From an uncultured Verrucomicrobia subdivision 3 bacterium (GTDB lineage Bacteria; Verrucomicrobiota; Verrucomicrobiae; Limisphaerales; UBA11358): DNA of 21,324 nucleotides. The position numbers and the translations under genes are program-made. The stretch covers positions 1-21,324 of the forward strand of contig CAINDH010000254.1 in NCBI GenBank assembly GCA_903847285.1, given 5' to 3'. Positions 8,195 through 16,780 of the stretch are shown one piece after another (the first letter of the stretch is position 1; every line of letters begins with the position of its first letter). The notes under the pieces are model-generated. The model was not told the origin of the DNA and made no database searches. It saw nothing but the letters and a program-made list of their open reading frames with translations.

Positions 8195-9262
8195 TCAATT
8201 TAGTTTTTCCTGATACCAGCCGCGCGACTGGTTGCAGAGGTTGCAGACGGACAACATCACCGGCACTTCAACGAGCACTCCGACGACGGTCGCCAGCGCC
8301 GCGCCTGAACTCGCGCCGAATAGCGTGATGGCCACGGCCACGGCTAGCTCAAAGAAGTTGCTCGCGCCAATCAGGGTGCCGGGCGAAGCCACGTTGTGAG
8401 GCACGCGCAGCTTGCGCATCAGCAAATAGGCCAGGGTGGAATTAAAATAGACTTGAATCACTATCGGCACGGCCAGCAGAAGCACGGCCAGCCACCGCGT
8501 GGTTAAATTTTCCGCCTGAAATGCGAAGATCAAGACGAGCGTCATCAATAGCGCAAAGACGGTCACGGGTTGAAACTTCGGTAGAAATTGTTGGTCAAAC
8601 CAGTCCTGGCCGCGCAGTTTTAGAAACGCTGTTCGCGTTAGCCATCCAGCTGTGAGTGGAATGACGATAAAAATGACAACACTGGTCACAAGCACTTTTG
8701 ACGGCACGACCACATTCGCCACCCCACAAAGGAACATCACAATAGGTGCGAACGCTACCAGCATGATGAGATCGTTCACGGCCACTTGCACGAGCGTATA
8801 GACCGGGTCACCGTCGGTGAGATAACTCCACACAAATACCATCGCCGTGCACGGCGCGGCGGCGAGGATGATAAGGCCGGCTGTATACTCTTTTGCTAGT
8901 TCCGGTGATATCCACGCGCTAAAAATGTGTGACATGAACAGCCAGCCAAGGAACGCCATGCTGAACGGTTTCACCAGCCAGTTGATGAAGAGGGTGACAG
9001 CAAGACCTTTGGGCCGTTTGGCCACACCGCCGACAGCGCGGAAATCTACTTTTAACATCATCGGATAAATCATTAGCCAGATAAGCACGGCAATGGGTGC
9101 GTTGACATGCGAGCCGCTGACAAACTCGATTTTGCTCAAGTCTGCCGTGAAGCCCGGCGCAAATTTACCGAACAGCACGCCGACCACCATGCAGAGAAAA
9201 ACCCAGAGCGTCAGGTAGCGTTCAAAGAACGCGAGGCGTTTGGGTGCGGTTGGATGATTCAT
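8195..9262 (-). CDS. acr3: Arsenite efflux permease, ACR3 family
   Basis: An inner-membrane arsenite exporter of 355 residues with about ten hydrophobic segments. The family signature ILAAAPCTAMVFVWSYLTDG contains C138, corresponding to the essential transmembrane-4 cysteine of characterised Acr3 proteins. Other conserved parts are WLMIYPMMLKVDF, KPFSMAFLGWLF, VAVNDLIMLVAFAPI and the GASNFFELAVAVAITLFG helix. The short C-terminus has CNLCNQS, which could bind arsenite but may be incidental. It lies between the DUF6428 gene (12-base gap) and arsC (4-base gap). Confidence 0.96.
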   Translation of the reverse strand: MNHPTAPKRLAFFERYLTLWVFLCMVVGVLFGKFAPGFTADLSKIEFVSGSHVNAPIAVLIWLMIYPMMLKVDFRAVGGVAKRPKGLAVTLFINWLVKPFSMAFLGWLFMSHIFSAWISPELAKEYTAGLIILAAAPCTAMVFVWSYLTDGDPVYTLVQVAVNDLIMLVAFAPIVMFLCGVANVVVPSKVLVTSVVIFIVIPLTAGWLTRTAFLKLRGQDWFDQQFLPKFQPVTVFALLMTLVLIFAFQAENLTTRWLAVLLLAVPIVIQVYFNSTLAYLLMRKLRVPHNVASPGTLIGASNFFELAVAVAITLFGASSGAALATVVGVLVEVPVMLSVCNLCNQSRGWYQEKLN

Positions 9263-9274
9263 CGTTTCGGATGT

Positions 9275-9766
9275 TTAAGAGCAGCACCTGGTTTCGGGCG
9301 GCGTATCTGTAAAAACAAATTTCATCGGGCTGAACTCTGAAGGGGCGGGGGTGGGAGGCAGGCATTTGTCCATCGCGAGACAGGCTGTGTGACGTTCCGT
9401 TAGCTGAAAAATAAGTTCGCCGTTGACGACATCAATCGAGCCAAGTGGGAATTGGGTGATGTGACTCAGTTCGTGTTCCACATCCACGTCCAGATCGTCC
9501 GTCAGTAGCACGCTTTCCGCCTTTCCAAAAATTTTCAACAGCTTGCCGGACGTCAGCCGGTGCTCCACATCGTTGGCGGACCAGGTTTGCAGTCGGCAGT
9601 GCGAATCTGTCCGCAGCGAGCCGCCGCAGTCAATGAACCGTTTGTCAATCCGCGCCACCTCGGTGACATGACTATGGGCGGGCGCAAACTCACCGTTAGG
9701 AAGTTGGAAACGCACCAATGCCCACGGGTGTTGAGCGAGAATGGTCTTAAGTTCGTGCAGTTTCAT
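9275..9766 (-). CDS. DUF6428 family protein of the ars operon
   Basis: A 163-residue soluble protein with no signal or membrane segment. It matches the pattern of the DUF6428 family: LPNGEFAPAHSHVTEVARID, then KRFIDCGGSLRTD, LQTWSANDVEHRL near 60, and a late TACLAMDKCLPP. The family is often beside arsenic genes but has no established activity. His31/His33, Cys47, Cys57, Cys129/Cys135 and the C-terminal Cys161-Cys162 pair could bind arsenite or a metal. It starts 3 bases after the arsR stop and is followed by acr3, so it is under ArsR control here. A role as arsenite carrier or accessory is conjecture. Confidence 0.85.
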   Translation of the reverse strand: MKLHELKTILAQHPWALVRFQLPNGEFAPAHSHVTEVARIDKRFIDCGGSLRTDSHCRLQTWSANDVEHRLTSGKLLKIFGKAESVLLTDDLDVDVEHELSHITQFPLGSIDVVNGELIFQLTERHTACLAMDKCLPPTPAPSEFSPMKFVFTDTPPETRCCS

Positions 9767-9769
9767 AGC

Positions 9770-10135
9770 TCAGCAACATTTCTGTCGGCGACAAATCACC
9801 GCTAGGTCGGTTTTTAAAATCTGTTTCAATTTTTTGGCGTCCAACTTGGTTTCAGTTGAGCGGGCGAGCGATTTGTGAACCCAGTCGAGCGCCTCGCGCA
9901 CGGCGACGGGCGCGGTCTTATCCGTCAGGCGGTAATACACCCATCGCTCCGACTTGCGCGATAGGATGAGGTGTGCGTGATGCAAAATGGAAAGATGCTT
10001 GGAAACCGTGGACGGTGCGAAGCCGAACAGTTCGGTTATTTGGCAGACGCATAACTCACCGCCGCGCAACGCGAGAAGGATCCGCACCCGGTTCGGGTCC
10101 GACAACGCTTTGGTGATGGCCATGAATTCTCGCAT
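9770..10135 (-). CDS. arsR: ArsR-family winged-helix arsenite-responsive repressor
   Basis: A 121-residue repressor that releases DNA when arsenite binds. The winged-helix core is clear: AITKALSDPNRVRILLALRG, GELCVCQITELFGFAPSTVS, KHLSILHHAHLILSRKSERW, VYYRL. The ELCVC motif supplies C29 and C31. The C-terminus adds C115, C120 and C121 (CRRQKCC), so the exact metalloid site could be the helix pair, the tail, or both. The start at 10135 is preferred over the ATG at 10123 because MREFMAITKAL resembles other family N-termini. It is the first gene of the operon and probably autoregulated through the inverted repeat just upstream. Confidence 0.94.
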   Translation of the reverse strand: MREFMAITKALSDPNRVRILLALRGGELCVCQITELFGFAPSTVSKHLSILHHAHLILSRKSERWVYYRLTDKTAPVAVREALDWVHKSLARSTETKLDAKKLKQILKTDLAVICRRQKCC

Positions 10136-10141
10136 ATATAC

Positions 10142-10161
10142 ATTTCGCCAAACAACGAAAT
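10142..10161 (-). promoter_or_regulatory. Candidate ArsR operator upstream of arsR
   Basis: Perfect 6-bp inverted arms ATTTCG and CGAAAT separated by 8 bases lie 6 bases upstream of the arsR start codon. Dyads of this size next to arsR are typical autoregulatory operators. Binding is inferred from position and symmetry only. Confidence 0.45.
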
Positions 10162-10230
10162 AGATTCGCAGGCAGATGATCTCACTGCAAGAGTTATCTG
10201 TGGCGTGTCGGCTAATGAAGTTTTAAACGG

Positions 10231-10596
10231 TTACGCGGCCGGGTTTTTCCGCGCAATCCTACCATACCAGATGCCCGAAGCGATGAAGACGAAGCTGCAA
10301 CCGGCGCAGAACCAGATCAGAAACGGAGAGGGGAGATAAAACTTTGCGCCGACGGCGCCGACGGCAGAAAGTCCGCCGCAGCAGAGGTAGGAATAGAACG
10401 CGCTGGCGCGGGCACTTTGCAGACTCTTCTCCAAGACTAGTTCCAGTGCACGATCAGTGCGCGTTAACGCGGCGGCGCAATTTTCCGAACATACCATGCG
10501 AGGAGTGCTATTCGGCTTGGTGCAGTTTTCGCAGAGTGCGCGGCCACAGTAGGCGCAGATGGCGATGGCCTCTACTTGGTGGGTAATACATTTCAT
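10231..10596 (-). CDS. Small zinc-finger membrane protein, B-box-like N-terminus
   Basis: A 121-residue protein I cannot assign to a named family. The first 40 residues carry C3, H6, C14, C17, C22, C25, C36 and C40 (MKCITHQ, CAYCGRALCENC, VCSENC), a pattern like a B-box or related double zinc site. A charged helix (about 43-62) follows, then two hydrophobic segments (about 66-88 and 92-113) and a basic tail RIARKNPAA. The ATG at 10596 is chosen since it starts exactly at the cysteine motif; the frame extends to 10671 but that part looks unrelated. It lies 95 bases upstream of the arsR start on the same strand and diverges from the sugar-nucleotide dehydrogenase gene. Confidence 0.75.
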   Translation of the reverse strand: MKCITHQVEAIAICAYCGRALCENCTKPNSTPRMVCSENCAAALTRTDRALELVLEKSLQSARASAFYSYLCCGGLSAVGAVGAKFYLPSPFLIWFCAGCSFVFIASGIWYGRIARKNPAA

Positions 10597-10686
10597 AGTT
10601 GTTGAAGCTGCGGCACGGCTCGCAGAAACGCAAACCAGAAACTTCTTTTGCAGTCCGAGTAACTGCGGCAAGCTGGCGTGAACGGA

Positions 10687-11973
10687 ATGAACATTGCCAT
10701 CATTGGACTCGGTTATGTGGGACTGCCGCTATGCTTGCAATTCGCGCGCAGCGGCGTATGCGTGCTGGGACTGGATATTGACGCCAAGAAAGTTTCCGCG
10801 CTCAGTGCCGGTCGTAGCTACATCAAACACATTCCCGCCGGTGAAATCCAAAAGCTCGTTCGCGCCAAAAAACTTTCCGCTTCCAGCGATTTTTCAAAAA
10901 TCAAAAATGTCAGAGCGGTTTTAATCTGCGTTCCAACGCCGCTTAAAAAAAATCGCTCGCCGGATTTGTCGTTTGTCATAAAAACTGGCAAATGCATAGC
11001 GGCGCATTTGCAGCGCGGGCAGTTGGTTGTTCTTGAATCCACCACATATCCGGGCACGACCGAAAACGAATTGCGCGCCGTGCTGGAACTCGGCTCCGGG
11101 CTGAAGGCAGGTAAAGATTTTCACCTCGCATTTTCACCGGAGCGCGAAGATCCAGGTAATCCCAAAAGCAAAGTCGCCGCGATTCCAAAAGTCATCGGCG
11201 GCTATACGCCAGAATGTCTCGCGGCTGCGGAGAAAGTTTACGCCCGCGCCATCCGCACCTTAGTTCCCGTGGCGAACTGCCGCACGGCTGAGGCGACGAA
11301 GCTGCTGGAAAATGTTTTTCGTGGTGTGAACATTGCGCTCGTCAACGAACTTAAGGGCGTTTATGCCGCGATGGATATTGATATCTGGGATGTCATTGCC
11401 GCCGCGCGGACGAAGCCTTTCGGGTTCATGCCATTTTATCCGGGACCCGGACTCGGCGGACATTGCATCCCGATTGATCCATTTTATCTGGCGTGGAAGG
11501 CGCGGCAGGTAGGGCAGGAGACACGTTTTGTGGAATTGGCCGGAGAAATCAACCGAGCCATGCCGCAGAAAGTTGTCGCGCACGTAGAGAAAGCACTTTC
11601 GTCGCAGAAAAAGTCGTTGCGTGGTGCAACAGTTTTAGTGTTGGGTTTAGCTTACAAGGCGAACGTGGAGGACGACCGCGAATCGCCGAGTTATGTGTTG
11701 CTGGATTTGCTGAAGGTGCGCGGCGCGAAGGTGGCTTACTACGACCCGCACGTTCCTGTCATCAAGCCCACTCGCGAACATCCGCATTGGGCGGGGATGA
11801 AATCCGTGAAGTGGAACCGAAAAATTATTGGATGCTACGATGTGATTTTGATTTCCACCGCGCACGCGGCGGTAAATTATCAGCAACTCGCCGACTGGTC
11901 GCCGCTCATCGTGGACACGCGCAATGCGCTGGCGAAAATTAAAACTGCGCCGGGAAAAGTTTGGCTGGCGTAA
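10687..11973 (+). CDS. Nucleotide-sugar dehydrogenase, probably UDP-N-acetylglucosamine 6-dehydrogenase (WbpA-like)
   Basis: A cytoplasmic NAD-dependent enzyme that oxidises a UDP-hexose at C6 to the uronic acid for surface polysaccharide synthesis. The 428 residues have the NAD Rossmann loop IAIIGLGYVGLPLCLQ, ICVPTPL, ESTTYPGTTE, FSPEREDPGN, the central helix EATKLLENVFRGVNIALVNE, the active-site PGPGLGGHCIPIDPF (nucleophile C260), and the C-terminal domain VLGLAYKANVEDDRESPS and YYDPHVP. FSPEREDPGN and STTYPGTTE are typical of the WbpA/VipA/WecC-side enzymes rather than UDP-glucose dehydrogenases; substrate is not certain. ATG 10687 is preferred to GTG 10678 because family members begin at MNIAIIG. 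No polysaccharide genes flank it. Its stop is 12 bases from the convergent glycosidase stop. Confidence 0.9.
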   Translation: MNIAIIGLGYVGLPLCLQFARSGVCVLGLDIDAKKVSALSAGRSYIKHIPAGEIQKLVRAKKLSASSDFSKIKNVRAVLICVPTPLKKNRSPDLSFVIKTGKCIAAHLQRGQLVVLESTTYPGTTENELRAVLELGSGLKAGKDFHLAFSPEREDPGNPKSKVAAIPKVIGGYTPECLAAAEKVYARAIRTLVPVANCRTAEATKLLENVFRGVNIALVNELKGVYAAMDIDIWDVIAAARTKPFGFMPFYPGPGLGGHCIPIDPFYLAWKARQVGQETRFVELAGEINRAMPQKVVAHVEKALSSQKKSLRGATVLVLGLAYKANVEDDRESPSYVLLDLLKVRGAKVAYYDPHVPVIKPTREHPHWAGMKSVKWNRKIIGCYDVILISTAHAAVNYQQLADWSPLIVDTRNALAKIKTAPGKVWLA

Positions 11974-11985
11974 CAGGAATTCACT

Positions 11986-14900
11986 TCACGGAAAAATCAT
12001 CCGGTAGAAAACATTTCCAGCGGCGGTATCCATCTGGAAATCCATCTGGTTTGTCAACGTGGAGCCGGCCACATCCAGCCAGTTCGTGCCAATGCCGGTG
12101 AGTAAATCATTTGTCTGTGTCTGCAATCGCCATCCGATGTGGTCTGCTGGCCAGGCGAGTGTGAGCGTATTGCCGCTGACACTGGGCGCAACCTCCGTGG
12201 GATTCAGCGCGACAGTGGAGGTGATGCTCAACGTGCCGAGGGCGGGCGACCACTGCCATTTGAACCCGTTGGGCAGCGCGGGGAAATTCGTGGCGGCAAA
12301 TACGCCCGTCGGGGCGACGCTGTTGCTGAAAATCTGGAAGGTATCGCCCGCCCACAACGTGCCAGCGAGATTCGTCACGACCAAAGTTCCACCGAGTGCA
12401 AACGAGCCGGTGACGCGCAACAGGTCATTCGAGCCGGAATTTTTATCGATTTCAATGCGCGTGGTGCTGCCGGCAGACAGGGTGAGGTTGTTGCTTATGG
12501 TGAGCGTTCCAAAATTGTCGCCGGGCGCGAGCGTGGCACCGGAGGGCACGGTGACGGCCGGGCGGATGACGCCATTGCCCCCGAGCGTAGTTCCGCTGGC
12601 AATGCCCAGCGGCGCGGGCGGCAGGATGCCATCCACAAATAACGAGCCGGCGTTGAGGAGGGTGCCACTGGCGTTGACGGTTCCGTAGGTGTTTGGCCCG
12701 GCAAGTGTCAATTTTCCAGTTCCATTTTTCGTCAGGAAAATCGTGGAGCCATTGGTTGACTCGAGCATTGGGCCGATGACGAGGTGATTTCCCGCGCCGG
12801 TGAAATAATTCGTGCGTCCGCCCACCAGGCCGCCGACGTATTGGTTGGTTCCGGTGAAAACAATCAGGCCAGAATCACATTGGATGCTGTGGGAGTTGCC
12901 GCCCTGAAACATGGCAAAGTTGCCGTTGAAAATATTCGTGCCGGCGAGGTTTTGAATCGTGACGGCGGTGGCGAGGCGGTAGGTCACGGTGAAATTTGCG
13001 TCAATGGTGACGTTGCCGGTGGAGCCATCAATTTGCAGGGTGGAGGTGCCGCTGTTGTTTTTGTTGATGGTGATGAGTGAGGCGTTCGCCAGCGCGTTCG
13101 GGCCAACGACGCGGACGATGCCATCGCTGCCAGAACTGCCGCCGGTGTCTAGATTGACAGTGCCAGAGAGCGAGTTGTTGCCGCTGACTATGAGCGTGCC
13201 CGTGCCGTTTTTGGTGAAGCCGTTCGTGCCAGCGAGCGGCGCGGAAATCGTGGCTGTGTTGGTGACGGAAAGCAGCGGCGACGTGGCAGAACCGGAACTT
13301 AAAGTGAGGGAGTTAACGTCCGTGCCCGCGATGGTCCACGTCTGCGCGCCGGACGTGTCGCTGAACTTGAGGTTGCCGATGGTGCGCGGGCTGTTGAGCG
13401 TGACGGTGCGGTTGGCGGTTGGATTGATGGTGCTGAAGTCCGCCGTTTGTCCCGCGCCCGTGGCGACGATGCTGCCGCTCCAGCGAGCCGTCTCGCCCCA
13501 ATTCGCACTCGCATCCGCCGTCCAAGTTCCGGGAGCGGTAAGCACGGTCACGGCAATGGTGACGAGGGTGAAACCACTTTGCCCGGCGGCATCGGTCGCG
13601 CGCATGGTGAAATAATTTGTGCCGCCATCGCCGGATGTCGGTATGCCGGTCATGATGCCATTGGTGGAAATCGTGAGCCACGCGGGGCCAATTGCTTTGG
13701 TGTAAACAAACGTGTCGCCGGGATCGGCGTCGGTGGCCGAGCCGGCGAGCGTGTTGGAATAAAGAATTCCCTCGGTGGCCGAACCGCGCGCGATGATATT
13801 GTTTGTGAATTGCGGCGGTGTGTTGGTTTGCAGCGCGGCAATTTGTGCGGCAGAAAGCGCGTAGTCGGTGATGAGCACGTCGTCCATCAAGCCGTTGAAC
13901 AGCGGATCCGCGGGATACTGGCTTTTGCCGAGATAATTCAAGCGCGGCGAAAAGTTTGCGGGCGTGATGCTCATGCCGGTGTTTTGCGCAGCAAGCGCGC
14001 CGTTGACGTAGATTTTTGCAGTCGTGCCGCTCAAAGTGACGGCGACGTGCTGCCACGAACCGGTGGCGGGCGCGGTGGTTTGGACGGTCTGTTCGCTGCC
14101 GCCATTGCGAATCGCAAAACGCAGGAACCCGCCAGTGGCGCTCGGCGTGAGAAACATATAATGCGTGGAGCTGTTGCCGAAATCAAAGATGCGCTGCCAG
14201 TTCGCGCCGCCGTTCCAGTTGATCCAGCCGGCGAAAGTGAACGCGCTGCCCGTGGCGACATTTGACGGCAGCGTGACGCGTGTGTTCGCGCCGTCAAACA
14301 CCATCGCCTGGCCGCTGTGGCCATTCGTGTAGCCAGGGCTGCCGCTGGTAATGCCGTTGTTGCCATATCCGGAAGTGTCGAGTGTATTCGTGTCGAAACG
14401 AAGCTGCGCTAAGCTACGTGTGCCATTGTCCGCCAAGGCTTGCAAGTATCCAACCGGCGAATACTCGTCGCGGTAGGCGATGCCCGCGCCAGTGAGCACG
14501 TTGTTGGTCGTCACCTGCCGCACGGTCTCCACCCAATTATAAAGTGCGTAGCGCTCCACGAACGGCGTGCTGTCGAGCATCGCAGTCATGGCGGCGATGC
14601 ACGCCTGCTGTTGTGCGTAAGTAGGGTCGCCGCAGCCGGTCCAGTTGGCGCCGTTGTTCCATTCGGTGATCCAGAGAGGACGCTTCACTGTGTCGTAGGT
14701 TGCCTTGAGAAAATTATACATCTGGTTTGCCGCGCCGTTGGGATCGGCGGGATTGAAGCACCAGTAAAAATGCACCGGCACAAAATCCACGCGCAAACCC
14801 GCTGCGTCCGCCTGCGTCATGAACGGATACAGCCAACTGCTGCGCCCACCATCGGAAACCGCTGGCGCCCCGACCCGCAAGCCCGTCCCGAGCAGGTCCG

Positions 14901-15801
14901 GCCACGAGTAAATCGCGTCGCCCACGGCGATGTTTGCCTGGTCCGTGTGATCCGGCTCATTGTAGCCGAGCACCTGACACGCGCCGCGCGCTTTCCAGTC
15001 TTGGCCCAAGCCCGGCCACCAGCGCAACTGGCGGATAGGAACGTATTCAAAATCGCGGGAGGAGTTCTGGTCAATGTTCCAGTTATACCACCATTGGAGG
15101 TTCAAGAGGCTGTTGCCGGGATCCCCCGAGATACCTTTCTTACTCGTCCACCGCCATGGCGTGATATAGACGAAACGCACGTTGTCATCGAGCTCACTCG
15201 GCAGCAGGCTGATTTCCATGTCACCGTCCGCCGCGACGTAATTCCTGCTGAAGCCCGACCCACTGGCGTTCTGCGCGAGTGTGGCCGTGTAACCGCGTTT
15301 CAATTTGAACGAACTGGCCGTTGCGTTCAGCGCTCCGAGCCCTGTGCCCGTGTAATAAACATATTGGCTGAGGTTCAGCGCCACCCCGGTGAAATGCGGT
15401 CCGGTAAAAAGTTGTAGTGGCTGAAATGCTGGCGCGTGCGGAATGATGACCGCTCCCACCCCGTATTGAACCACGCGACAATTGCTATCCACCACCGCGA
15501 CTGAGCCGTTGACGCGCACCTGCGGTAGATAAGTCGAGACCGCCAAGGAAGGCTTGATGCCGGACAGAACGAAAAATGCGTCGGCAGAATTCAGGTTAAT
15601 GAGGCACCCAGGGATGGGATTTGCGGTCGCCGTCACGCGCAATTCGCATCGGTTGCTCATCGTCACAGTCGTGTTCGTGAGCGTGGCAAAAACTGTTGTG
15701 CCGTTGGTGAGCGTCAGTGTTTCCGCTGTGACCGCCAGCGGCAACATCAGTCCAATGGTCAACAGCGCGCAAAGAGATTGCTTTTTAAAAAAGGTGACCA
15801 T
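11986..15801 (-). CDS. Large secreted GH128-like glycosidase with LamG, Ig-like and autotransporter-type beta-strand repeats
   Basis: A 1271-residue exported protein. Signal peptide 1-26 (MVTFFKKQSLCALLTIGLML). Residues about 95-215 may be a beta/gamma-crystallin-like domain (FTGPHFTGVALNLS, SFKLKRGYTATL); this is tentative. Residues about 220-450 form a glycosyl hydrolase catalytic core of the Asl1/GH128 type, with acid/base E282 in LGYNEPDH and nucleophile E380 in PLWITEWNN, 98 residues apart. LamG-like jelly-roll at about 465-655 (VFDGANTRVTLPS, FTFAGWINW, WQHVAVTL). Ig-like He_PIG at 661-750. PATR beta-helix repeats follow (GFTKNGTGTLIVSGNNSLSG, LTKNGTGKLTLAGPNTYG). The C-terminus (NWLDVAGSTLTN, FYRMIFP) resembles the barrel-less ends of verrucomicrobial secreted proteins. 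Beta-1,3-glucan is the likely substrate class. Starts at 15810 (ATG) or 15825 (TTG) are possible; GATAAT at 15831-15826 could be a -10. Confidence 0.82.
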   Translation of the reverse strand: MVTFFKKQSLCALLTIGLMLPLAVTAETLTLTNGTTVFATLTNTTVTMSNRCELRVTATANPIPGCLINLNSADAFFVLSGIKPSLAVSTYLPQVRVNGSVAVVDSNCRVVQYGVGAVIIPHAPAFQPLQLFTGPHFTGVALNLSQYVYYTGTGLGALNATASSFKLKRGYTATLAQNASGSGFSRNYVAADGDMEISLLPSELDDNVRFVYITPWRWTSKKGISGDPGNSLLNLQWWYNWNIDQNSSRDFEYVPIRQLRWWPGLGQDWKARGACQVLGYNEPDHTDQANIAVGDAIYSWPDLLGTGLRVGAPAVSDGGRSSWLYPFMTQADAAGLRVDFVPVHFYWCFNPADPNGAANQMYNFLKATYDTVKRPLWITEWNNGANWTGCGDPTYAQQQACIAAMTAMLDSTPFVERYALYNWVETVRQVTTNNVLTGAGIAYRDEYSPVGYLQALADNGTRSLAQLRFDTNTLDTSGYGNNGITSGSPGYTNGHSGQAMVFDGANTRVTLPSNVATGSAFTFAGWINWNGGANWQRIFDFGNSSTHYMFLTPSATGGFLRFAIRNGGSEQTVQTTAPATGSWQHVAVTLSGTTAKIYVNGALAAQNTGMSITPANFSPRLNYLGKSQYPADPLFNGLMDDVLITDYALSAAQIAALQTNTPPQFTNNIIARGSATEGILYSNTLAGSATDADPGDTFVYTKAIGPAWLTISTNGIMTGIPTSGDGGTNYFTMRATDAAGQSGFTLVTIAVTVLTAPGTWTADASANWGETARWSGSIVATGAGQTADFSTINPTANRTVTLNSPRTIGNLKFSDTSGAQTWTIAGTDVNSLTLSSGSATSPLLSVTNTATISAPLAGTNGFTKNGTGTLIVSGNNSLSGTVNLDTGGSSGSDGIVRVVGPNALANASLITINKNNSGTSTLQIDGSTGNVTIDANFTVTYRLATAVTIQNLAGTNIFNGNFAMFQGGNSHSIQCDSGLIVFTGTNQYVGGLVGGRTNYFTGAGNHLVIGPMLESTNGSTIFLTKNGTGKLTLAGPNTYGTVNASGTLLNAGSLFVDGILPPAPLGIASGTTLGGNGVIRPAVTVPSGATLAPGDNFGTLTISNNLTLSAGSTTRIEIDKNSGSNDLLRVTGSFALGGTLVVTNLAGTLWAGDTFQIFSNSVAPTGVFAATNFPALPNGFKWQWSPALGTLSITSTVALNPTEVAPSVSGNTLTLAWPADHIGWRLQTQTNDLLTGIGTNWLDVAGSTLTNQMDFQMDTAAGNVFYRMIFP

Positions 15802-15925
15802 GTGGTGCATATCTGGAATGCCCAAATTATCGCATCAATCACCGAAAAATCATCTTCTAAAAACAAATCGTCACGGCGCGCGCAGGCAACCCGCTGGCTT
15901 GACCATGGTTGGATCGATAACCGCG

Positions 15926-16777
15926 TCAGCCCTGAATAATTTCGTCGAGCTTGAAGCCTTCGATGTCCGTCTTGATCTGCAACCATAAAGGCAGATGATC
16001 GGAAAGCTGGTAAGTGAACTTCTCTTTCGTCATCCCTGTCGGAAATAATTCCTTGATGTGCTGTTCATCAAGATAGAAATCCAGCACGCCATCCGCATTG
16101 GAAAAAATCTCCGGGTAGATGGGGTGATGCAAAATCTGGTCGTAGCGTTTATCTTTCTCCAAGTTGCTGCCGAATTTTTCGCCGACGAGCGCCTTCGGGA
16201 TTTGCAGTCCGTGTTTCGTGATGGCCTTAAACATCGCATCCGTGCGCGAGGGGATATTGAAATCACCCATCAAAATAAGGTCTTTATCCTCGGCAGATTT
16301 TTCCATCCTTTTTGCCTCAATCCAATCTGCGAGTCGGCCGATCTCTTCCGTGCGCGCCGCGTCGCTATCGCTCCAGCGAATGTGCGTGATCAGCACGACG
16401 AAATCAAAGCTGACGGACTTGAAGGACGCCATGTAAGGACTGCGCCAGAAAGAATTTTCAGTAAGATATTCCTGTCCCTTTTTTACGCGCGGCGGATTGG
16501 CTTCTGCTGCGAGACCGTTGAAAGTAACGGCGCGCTTGTCATAAATAAACCCAAGCCGTTCGCGGTTGCCACCCGCGTCGGGAATCATGTCGGAATAAAC
16601 CGCGCGCCACGTCGGGCCATGGATTTGCAGGACGCGTTGTAAATCAGTGAGATCATCTCGTAACTCTACCAAGCCTACCAAATCAAACTGGCCGATGATT
16701 TCCGAGAGGTAATGCACGGCGGCCTCACTGCGACGCGTTTTACCGAACTCGCGGATGTTCCAGCTTGCGATGTTCAA
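15926..16777 (-). CDS. Endonuclease/exonuclease/phosphatase (EEP) family protein, TTG start
   Basis: A 283-residue member of the DNase I/exonuclease III fold, a metal-dependent phosphodiesterase; substrate unknown. Visible motifs are ASWNIREFG (N7), LVGLVELRDD (E38), NRERLGFIYDKRAVTFNG, LITHIRWSD (H132), LILMGDFNIP (D172, N174) and YQLSDHLPLWLQI (D260, H261), the full catalytic set. No signal peptide is present, so it is probably cytoplasmic. Only a TTG can start the frame after the in-frame TAA two codons upstream, and no Shine-Dalgarno is visible. The 32 codons before that TAA look like the missing N-terminus of the same protein (see the next feature), so expression may depend on re-initiation or read-through. 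Confidence 0.88.
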   Translation of the reverse strand: MNIASWNIREFGKTRRSEAAVHYLSEIIGQFDLVGLVELRDDLTDLQRVLQIHGPTWRAVYSDMIPDAGGNRERLGFIYDKRAVTFNGLAAEANPPRVKKGQEYLTENSFWRSPYMASFKSVSFDFVVLITHIRWSDSDAARTEEIGRLADWIEAKRMEKSAEDKDLILMGDFNIPSRTDAMFKAITKHGLQIPKALVGEKFGSNLEKDKRYDQILHHPIYPEIFSNADGVLDFYLDEQHIKELFPTGMTKEKFTYQLSDHLPLWLQIKTDIEGFKLDEIIQG

Positions 16778-16780
16778 CGT

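Noticed and set aside
10597..10671. In-frame N-terminal extension of the zinc-finger protein
   Set aside because: The cysteine motif begins right at the ATG at 10596 and the extra 25 residues show no relation to it.
14440..15417. 325-residue plus-strand ORF opposite the glycosidase
   Set aside because: It has no recognisable motif and lies antisense to the GH128-like core with its intact catalytic residues. The other long frames at 12989-13615, 13313-14056 and 13447-14265 were rejected for the same reason.
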